Assembly (NCBI RefSeq): GCF_958299795.1
Contig: NC_133202.1
Coordinates: forward strand, 7,733,607-7,797,606
Reading direction: 5' to 3'
Origin: Porites lutea
Lineage: Eukaryota > Cnidaria > Anthozoa > Scleractinia > Poritidae
Length of the DNA stretch: 64,000 bases
Both the position numbers and the translations under genes were made by a program. Positions 57,467 through 64,000 of the stretch are shown piece by piece (within the stretch, counting starts at the first letter, position 1; the number at the start of each line of letters is the position of its first letter). The notes under the pieces are model-generated. The model was given only the letters and a program-made list of their open reading frames with translations, had not been told where the DNA came from and did no database searches.

Positions 57467-57556
57467 GAAACGTCAAGTTCCTTTTATAAAAGTCAGTTGT
57501 ACAATGCGTTTGTTATTTCTGATGTTTGTAACCGCAGTTTGTGTGTAATTCCTTTT
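57378..57556. mobile_element. Inverted-repeat insert in repeat copy 1
   Basis: AAAAGGAATAGCACACAAACTG.. is mirrored by ..CAGTTTGTGTGTAATTCCTTTT, with arms of about 48 bp. Compared with the copy at 63068, the whole extra segment (about 57347-57556) lies between two GATTTTAT repeats, a possible 8-bp target duplication. A hammerhead-like motif lies between the arms. Confidence 0.7.
57439..57478 (+). ncRNA. Hammerhead-like motif (minimal type)
   Basis: ACUU, CUGAAGA, one U, a perfect stem GUAUG/CAUAC with loop UUGAAG, then GAA, the palindrome ACGU, C, and AAGU. The last pairs with the first ACUU as stem I, and AACUG/CAGUU can extend it outside. This is the best-formed of the four. Confidence 0.55.
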
Positions 57557-57720
57557 GATTTTATTAAACCCGATAACATTACATTAAGCTAAAAAATCTC
57601 AGCACGTGATCAGTTTTTGGCCACCCCTACTCTGCTTACCCGTGCGAGTCACTTTATGTCAACGAAAACTAATCTCAAAGCACTAAAACGAATCTATTAA
57701 TTGACATCTGCGTTATGGAA

Positions 57721-58379
57721 AGTAGTCTGTTACACAGCCGTTTTTACTGTCGTCACGCAACGCCTGAATTTTTTTGTCAGGCTTTCTTTTTGTAACTGCA
57801 AAAGTTGCGTATATAACTGAGATCGATCTACTTTCATATAATTCTTCACCCCGCAGTTCACATATATGATTTTTATATATTCATAACTTTAAAAGTAACA
57901 TCAAGATGTATGCAGATGACCATGGAAGATGTGAAAAGCACTTAAAAGGCTGACCTCAAATTGGTACCGACTCAATTTGTTGAAATGTAATCCGAAAAAA
58001 TATCAATTTAGTTTTTGTGCACCGGTTTTGTGCTCGCAGGGTGTCCCTTGGTGAATTTATTTTCAGATCAATTGACTTCATCATCAATAAAAGTGACTAA
58101 GTACTTCTTTTTTATTTTTATTTTTGTTGTCCTTAACTTAACTTTATTCCGTTAACTAGATTTACGATGCTCACATTTTCCTTTTTTGACAACTGTTTCA
58201 TTTACTTCTACAATCGGAATGCAGCACTTTAACACATCACGCTGAGCTCGACATTAAAACATTGCTTCGCTACTTTAAGATCTAAACAAAGAAAAACAGT
58301 AAGAGAAAAGGGACCAATAGAGCCTGCGGCCTCATTCCAGCGGTTTCAGCACTGTTATTCAGGGGATTGTCGAGGTCCT
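57721..58379. other. No gene recognised
   Basis: Non-coding; includes the 3' flank of the cysteine-rich gene. Confidence 0.35.
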
Positions 58380-58545
58380 TCACACCATAACATTGGTCAT
58401 TTCCTGTTGCTCCAGGATCTCGATTATATTGCAGAAAGGATTGTAGTCGTTGTAGCTCAAATCTATTAATTCCTGGTCAGAAGATGAAAAGGTACATTCC
58501 GACCGTGACAGGTTCTTCAGGCACTTCTTTGCTTTGGCATTTTCC
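58380..58545 (-). CDS. Cysteine-rich protein, last exon
   Basis: It starts after CGACAG (acceptor) and completes a Ser codon begun in the exon at 59284-59547. It reads SENAKAKKCLKNLSRSECTF.. and ends ..EQQEMTNVMV before TGA. The frame is continuous across the junction. Three cysteines. Family not recognised. Confidence 0.7.
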
Positions 58546-59283
58546 CTGTCGAAATGAAGAGAGACCAATGTGTCAGGAATTTTTTATGGTAGGGGGCGGC
58601 TGAAGTGGCGAAAGGGAGAAAGGGGCTGCTCGGGCGGAGCAGAGAAATTGGGGAGGCAGAGGGACTCAATCTACTTTGCATAATCGTTCCTAATATCTCC
58701 TTAACTATCTCCTAGTTAAATTCTTTAACCCTTAATGGCTCGGCATCACTCACTGGACGAAAAAAAGGATTTTGCACAAATTTGCTTTTGGCAAATATGT
58801 CGCAAGATTTTAAAAACAGATGAGTAAATCTGAGGCAAAGATGGTAAATGCAACATTTGCATTGCCCAGTTATTTACACCCCCTGTTTTTTGGACCATGC
58901 AAATGTGGCATTTACCATTTTTGCCCCTATCTGCCAGGAGTAAATTTGTCCAAATCCATTTTTCCGTCCAGTGACTTTTCCCTATCGATCTACTGCAAGT
59001 TGAAACTGGCGAGATTTGACAAGCTTGTCCCTGGAATTCTGAAGGAAAAGGCCGGGGAACATTGCTGTGTGGGGAAATGAGAGGAGACTGAAGGTCGGGG
59101 AAAAAATGGATAATTATGACATTAAGCATAGGTAGACTTCTAAACTATTTGCAAACCATGGCCACTGACTGCCACCACACCCTATAGGGTCATAGATAAT
59201 ATGGGAGTTAAGTATAGTGGATTGTTCTTGGCACGTAGCTAACTGGGAAGACTTTAAATTATTTTTTTTAAGATTCAACTTAC

Positions 59284-59547
59284 GAGCAAAGATCTGGATC
59301 CGACTTGTTTGCAGCGAATTTATGATGGAAGGTTCTCAAACAATTGGTTGCATCAGTGGTAAACGAGCTGCGACATGGTGAGCCCACCGAAGGAATGGCT
59401 GGAACCTCATATCCACCTTTTAAACACATGACATTTTCTTTGACATACTTGCGTGCAAGGCTTTCGATGCGACTTTGAGACAAATAATGTCCAGCACAAA
59501 TATGCCCAGTCTTTGTCAAACAAGCAATTAATCTCTCGCACTTAGCA
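59284..59547 (-). CDS. Cysteine-rich protein, internal exon
   Basis: Bounded by a GTCCGTAG acceptor and a GTAAGT donor; 264 bp, phase 2 to phase 2. It reads AKCERLIACLTKTGHICAGHY..ENVMCLKGG..SPCRSSF..NCLRTFHH..DPDLC, with regularly spaced cysteines. This suggests a secreted disulphide-bonded domain like the one in the upstream exon. The intron to the next exon (58546-59283) holds a small palindrome around GTAAATGC but no exon. Confidence 0.7.
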
Positions 59548-60099
59548 CTACGGACGAAAAATGGAAAATTAATGCATCATCTTGTCCAGAATTAAAGGGA
59601 GACATTTATATGTTATTAGCGCCGGCACTGCATTTCATCGTCCGTTAACTTTATAAATTGGGCTGGTATATGTGTTTTGGTCACCTACAGTATCCAAAAC
59701 TATCCCATCCCACAATGCCTTTGAACACAACTCGGAACCTCAATACCCCTTGTTACAGAGATCAGTCTCTCATGTATAACTGAAACTCAACGTGAACCCA
59801 CTTAACCTAGCTGTAGTTACATGTATGTCGACATGCATGTGCGTAGGAAAGCACCGAAGAGGAAGTTGGGCAAACAAATGCGAAGCAGTAGTTTAGGTAT
59901 CTTTGCAAAAGACCGGGACTTCGATCTCTAACAGTAAAGTAGACTGCTTGCTGTTGGTTTTTCTCTCGAATTTCGTCCTTGAAATGTAATCCCACTAGCT
60001 CAAAAAGCTCAGAGAAAAAAAAGTTGCCGTGAAGACAGGAATTAGGGCGTTTCAAGGAACACAGTGAGGGGATATGTTTAAGAAAAGCTGGACCACAAG

Positions 60100-60420
60100 A
60101 AGTGCGCATGCGCAGTGAAAGTTCTCCTCGGCACACTGGAGTAGGTGGACAGCTCTTTTAATGGCCGCCTTCGCAACACCCCTTTTTCTCAACTCCCATA
60201 CAAACTCTGTGTTTTTACATTCCCGTAAGCGGCCAGCTTCAATTACGGACAACTTTTTCGCGTTACGAACAACTGTTCTGTACCTGCAATCTCCATTAGG
60301 ATCTTTCTGGAGTGTTTTAACAAAGACCGTTTGGCATTTCATGGCATCACAGAAATATTCCATGAATGTACATTTAACCAACGTCAGGAAGAGCTGTTGT
60401 TCTTCCTGCAGATAGGATGG
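60100..60420 (-). CDS. Cysteine-rich protein, upstream exon (3' limit uncertain)
   Basis: After a good acceptor (TTTTCTTTTAG) the frame reads PSYLQEEQQLFLTLVKCTFMEYFCDAMKCQ.. and ..GDCRYRTVV..LRECKNTEF..LLQCAEENFH. The donor joining it to 59547 is not clear; CA/GTGTGC near 60139 has the right phase. The cysteine pattern resembles the next exon, as if two copies of one domain. Confidence 0.55.
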
Positions 60421-61445
60421 CTAAAAGAAAACCGAGAGAGATTATTGCAATTGAAAGAGTGAATGATATTCAAAGTACAAAAAAAAAACACAAATAGATA
60501 AATGGATCAATCATTCAATAAAAGCTCAGATTGAGTGTAATTTGGCTTTTCTCAGCTGGTTATCCTAGTACTTGGCGTATTGCCGCTTTTCCTGGCAGCA
60601 CAGTTGTGTACTGTGTCAGTTTACCACAATAATAAGCGAAGCGCCTAACAAAAATGGGAAACGAGTAAGGAGGAACGCGAAACGAGAAACTATCAAGGGC
60701 AAGAGGAGAGTGAAATAATTGAACAAAACAGAGAATGTGTAAGAGGATAGGCTTTGTATCCATATATTCTTCATTTTCCCGTCCTCAAGCTCGTTTCCAT
60801 TGCCCGTTCGTCATTTAAGTAACTTCTCCTTTTAAGTTCCTTTTTTTTGTAAAAATTTCATGTTTGAATCATTGCCCATCATCTCAGATGACAGTCTCAG
60901 CCCTCGAATGTTTAAAAAGCGCTTCGATATTTTGATAAAAATGCATCTTTATAGCCCACTCAAATAAACCTATGAAAAGAGATAATCAGTCGTAAAATGT
61001 ATAACCAATCAAAATAGAGAATAGGTTGCGCCCTTTTCTTGCAGGTTGATGAAATAAATCACGATGCCATTTTAAAAGCTCAAATCATAGCAGAAACACA
61101 GAAAACGACAAAAATTTTGTAAAATTCTCAATCTCGGTACTGGGCTTGTTCTCCGTCGTCTTTCTTTTGATGCAAAACGTTTTTTTTTTTGGCTTTATCT
61201 TATACATTGTAAGAAATTCCAGGCATAGTCACTGAAATGATCATAGTTAAGACTAAAGAATGCCTATTGTTGGACGGAGTTGTTTTTTGACTGTTCAGTT
61301 TGAGTGCAAGAACTGACATCACAGAATATGCAAGCAAAACAAAGGCACTTTTCTGCATGAATTAGCATGAAATTCGAGCAGTAGGTTCGGTTTTTGTAAA
61401 AAGGCAAAAGTCTTGAAATTAATGAAACCGAAGTTGACGGCTTAC

Positions 61446-61476
61446 CAAACAAGAGAAGAATGCTTTTGAGGTACAT
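61446..61476 (-). CDS. Possible first exon (signal peptide start) of the cysteine-rich protein
   Basis: ATG then MYLKSILLLF, ending at a GTAAGC donor in phase 1. This is typical of a signal-peptide first exon. Joining it to the acceptor at 60421 gives a good signal peptide but then a stop within 15 codons, so either a different acceptor (for example near 60404) or another exon lies between. Assignment to this gene is inference. Confidence 0.35.
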
Positions 61477-62743
61477 TTCGCCTCTACGATGACTTCACTG
61501 TGGTGACCTGTTAACAGTTGATCTGTACTGAGACTAATTTGAACTTGAACTGCCAACTCGCATTTAAAAGCACAACAAGAAGACACAATGATGCATAAAA
61601 ACTTGATGTAAAACTACTGCATGGTAACAACAGGAAGACAAAATGACGCAAAGAGACCGAGCGTAAAAATACTTTTAAATATGTTCCCGTGATGTACTTG
61701 GTACGTGGAAAACTGCGCCCTCCTCCCCCCCCCCTCCCTTCCCCCTTTCACAAGAAATATCACCCCCGCATTTTATTGTCTTTTTGTCACATTGTCATAA
61801 AAGAATGAGGAGTCCTTAGTTTGCTATAGAAAACGTACGTTTTTCTAAATTTTCTGACCCACCACTAAAACACTACTTAATTAGTTTCTCTTAGATTGTT
61901 CAGAACATCATCGAGCAAAACGAAAAATGAATTTATGTTAAATCATAAGGCATTTGGGCATGAAGCTCGCGTCCAAGGCTGTTATGAGGTTCGACCGATT
62001 AAAAATGAAAATAAACAAATAAATAAATAAATAATAAAAAAAATGACATGCCAGGCACAAAAAGAATTTTGTGAGGTACATTTCGTAACTTGTCTAAGGA
62101 CTTTGGTGCAATGTGTTTAGAGGGTGTGAATGAGGGTACCTCGATCACACTAAACACTGCATTTTTTTGCTTTGTAACATGAAACAGTTAAATTTTAGGC
62201 GTTTTCACACTAACAGTAAAAAATTCTTTGAAACAGTATATTTTTCCCAGAAAGAAGCAAAAACGGCTCCAAAAAGGCCAATATTATTTTTTTTAGTATA
62301 TCAAGGAGTTTTCGGCCATTTTACGACAAAATATTTATTTGAGATTCCCAAAGGCTATCGAACATTCCCGAAGACTGCCGAAGACTCTCGAAGACCAACG
62401 AAGAGGTCCAACCATTGCCAAAGATGTCCGAAGAACCCACCTTCGGAAACAGAAAACATTATAAAATTGGCCAATTTAACAGCAAACACTAAAAATTTTT
62501 ATGGCCAAATAACACTTAACACTAAACCCCATTCAGACCCTCTGTTTACATACATGTCTGAAAAAGTGTGGAAGCAACTTGTGTAACAGGAAGCAAAATG
62601 ATTTGAAGTGTCCGAGAGTAAAGATGCTGTAAAGAACTTCCCGTGAACATATTTAAGAGGTTCCTTTCGTCGCGACGTTGCCGCTGCAGTGACCGTCCTT
62701 GGATCTTTAGGTCCCCACTTTGTCGCTCTGTGCAAGGGACTGC
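61477..62743. other. No gene recognised
   Basis: A poly-C run lies near 61720-61745 and an (AAAT)n run near 62015-62042. The plus-strand open frame of 139 codons at 62167-62586 is built partly on CGAAGAC-type repeats and resembles no protein I know. Confidence 0.4.
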
Positions 62744-63025
62744 TAGGGAGCTTTAGCATCGACGACGGCAACGGCAGCGAAAATGAATTCCCGTTTTTTT
62801 CAATCTTTGTCGCGTTTTATTCCAATTTGCTGAAAATGGCAAGTGTAGGCGAATTTCCCTGGGAGCTGATTTCTTGAGGACCGCACGCAAGTTTAGAGAG
62901 AGAAAAAGAGATTTGTCGTCGCTTGTTTACGTCCTCAATAAAACTTGCAATTAGGCATTTTCACGCCGTAGTCGCGCAAGGACGGTAAAGAAATGAACAA
63001 AAAAGCGTGTTGCTAAAGCTCCCTA
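62744..63025. mobile_element. GACGACGG-type MITE
   Basis: TAGGGAGCTTTAGCA at the left and TGCTAAAGCTCCCTA at the right are perfect inverted ends. Inside are CGACGACGGCAACGGCAGCG and GGAGCTGATTTCTTGAGGA phrases. Same family as 13958-14338 and 50388-51124; this is the shortest and best-preserved copy. Confidence 0.8.
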
Positions 63026-63067
63026 CTGATTCCGGAATCCGCGAAATTTTTGCTTGTGTACTGCGCG

Positions 63068-64000
63068 ACATCCTGGGCTTTGGAATCCGGAATACAGCTC
63101 AAGGAATCCGGAATCCCACTAACGATTGGAATCCAGAATCCAAGTTTTATTGACAAAGACTGGAATCCAGTACCTGCAATCCGGAGCCACGGTATGGATT
63201 TGATTGCCTTTCATAAGGCGAACTGTGGAGAGGCGTTCTTACGTCGACGGTAGTACATAGCCGCGCACAGGAAGCCCAAGCTCACTATGAGAGCCCGTGA
63301 GAACCACCTCCGGCTGCTTAGCTAATTAATTATGCATACAGTAACAATTTTAAAAAGTTGTATGCTACTCTGTAGTAAAATTTCTTATGTTTATTTGTGA
63401 ACTGACTGCGTTTCAGGCCTCTTAGGCACGTTTACCTTGCCCAGTTTAGCCTGTTCTGGCTTGTCCAAAGCGCTTTTTCTATTCCAGTTATAAGCGCCCT
63501 TGGATATAGCCCCTCTGTTCATAAGCCGACCTAAAACCCCTTACGAAGATGTATCGAGCGCAGGCTAGGGGTTATAACGCGGACAGTTTACGGTATCTGA
63601 TATCTGTATTGAAACCCCAAATCCAATATTTTCCAATTTTCCATATACTTTTAAACACCCTCCCCCACTTATTGTTCCTTTTCAACATTCGAAAAATCAT
63701 CTAAAACTTTCAGTATTGAACCAATTACTCTGACTGTATCGAGCCATTGTTTAGACGTCTCTCTCGATTCACAATATGATTTTATTAAAACCCGATAATA
63801 TTAAATTGAGGTAAAAAGTCCCAGTTCGTAATCAGCACGTTAATTTTATTATCCTTCTGAAAGTTAAATGTTTTTTTGCTCGCCATCCTCTACTCTGCTT
63901 ACCCGTGAGAGTCAATTTATGACTTTGACTATGCAAAATGCTTAATGAATTTGTAAAGAGCGAGAATTAATCTCTTGTCATTAAAACGAATCTATTATTG
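63068..64000. repeat. Dispersed repeat, copy 2 (runs to the window edge)
   Basis: Counterpart of 56504-57720 without the 57.4-kb insert. It diverges between about 63830 and 63890, where it has its own short extra segment. Confidence 0.8.

Larger units (their letters stand above)
56504..57720. repeat. Dispersed repeat, copy 1
   Basis: It matches 63068-64000 in order: GGAATCC-rich start, GACAAAGACTGGAATCCAG, GCCGACCTAAAACCCCTTACG, AGTTTACGGTATCTGATAT, CGAAAAATCATCTAAAAC, TACTCTGCTTACCCGTG, and TAAAACGAATCTATTA at the end. It is interrupted by the element at about 57378-57556. A short related piece, inverted, is near 35500-35580. No coding capacity. Confidence 0.8.

Noticed and set aside
62167-62586. 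139-codon plus-strand open frame
   Set aside because: It is partly made of CGAAGAC-type repeats, has no family resemblance and no splice context.

Overview
The window looks like nuclear DNA of an animal, most likely a cnidarian and probably a stony coral or a relative. The evidence is A+T-rich DNA, small-exon genes with GT..AG introns, metazoan protein families (a CIB-type EF-hand protein and a large-Maf-type bZIP factor), and a very dense load of short inverted-repeat transposons of types I associate with coral genomes. The species assignment is inference. I saw no rRNA, CRISPR array, convincing tRNA, or LTR/virus-like coding remains.

Layout. 0.3-4.1 kb: seven of probably eight exons of a CIB2/CIB3-like calcium- and integrin-binding protein gene (minus strand), with the last exon off the left edge. 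4.1-10.1 kb: mostly gene-free, with two short DNA transposons. 10.2-10.9 kb: an intronless Maf-type bZIP gene (minus). 13.9-15.7 kb: a cluster of short inverted-repeat elements, one nested in another. 16.5-47.2 kb: the main feature, a tandem array of single-exon protein kinases resembling the PDIK1L/STK35 family. It has seven intact genes (one plus, six minus) and at least five broken or fragmentary copies. 19.5-22.9 kb within it is a set of nested inverted repeats. 32.4-43.9 kb is a duplication of several kb with a chimeric kinase fragment and datable transposon insertions. 47.8-51.2 kb: a repeat-rich stretch with ribozyme-like motifs and a transposon inserted in another. 52.4-53.6 kb: an unrecognised serine/arginine-rich protein (minus). 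58.4-61.5 kb: exons of an unrecognised cysteine-rich, probably secreted protein (minus). 56.5-57.7 and 63.1-64 kb: two copies of one dispersed repeat.

The kinase array shows how the region evolves. Copies arose by tandem duplication, some were broken by frameshift, internal duplication or transposon insertion, and one is a recombination mosaic. Most intact kinases end in a cysteine motif (CSIC, CTIS, CFTIS or a terminal CC), so lipid-mediated membrane attachment is worth testing as a shared and diverging trait. In two copies a hAT-like element lies between the likely TATA box and the start codon. One copy has lost the HRD arginine.

The other striking signal is a set of four dispersed motifs of the form YUGANGA-N-stem-GAA-ANNU-H. 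Their stems differ in sequence but still pair, as expected of the minimal hammerhead ribozymes known from Penelope-like retroelements.
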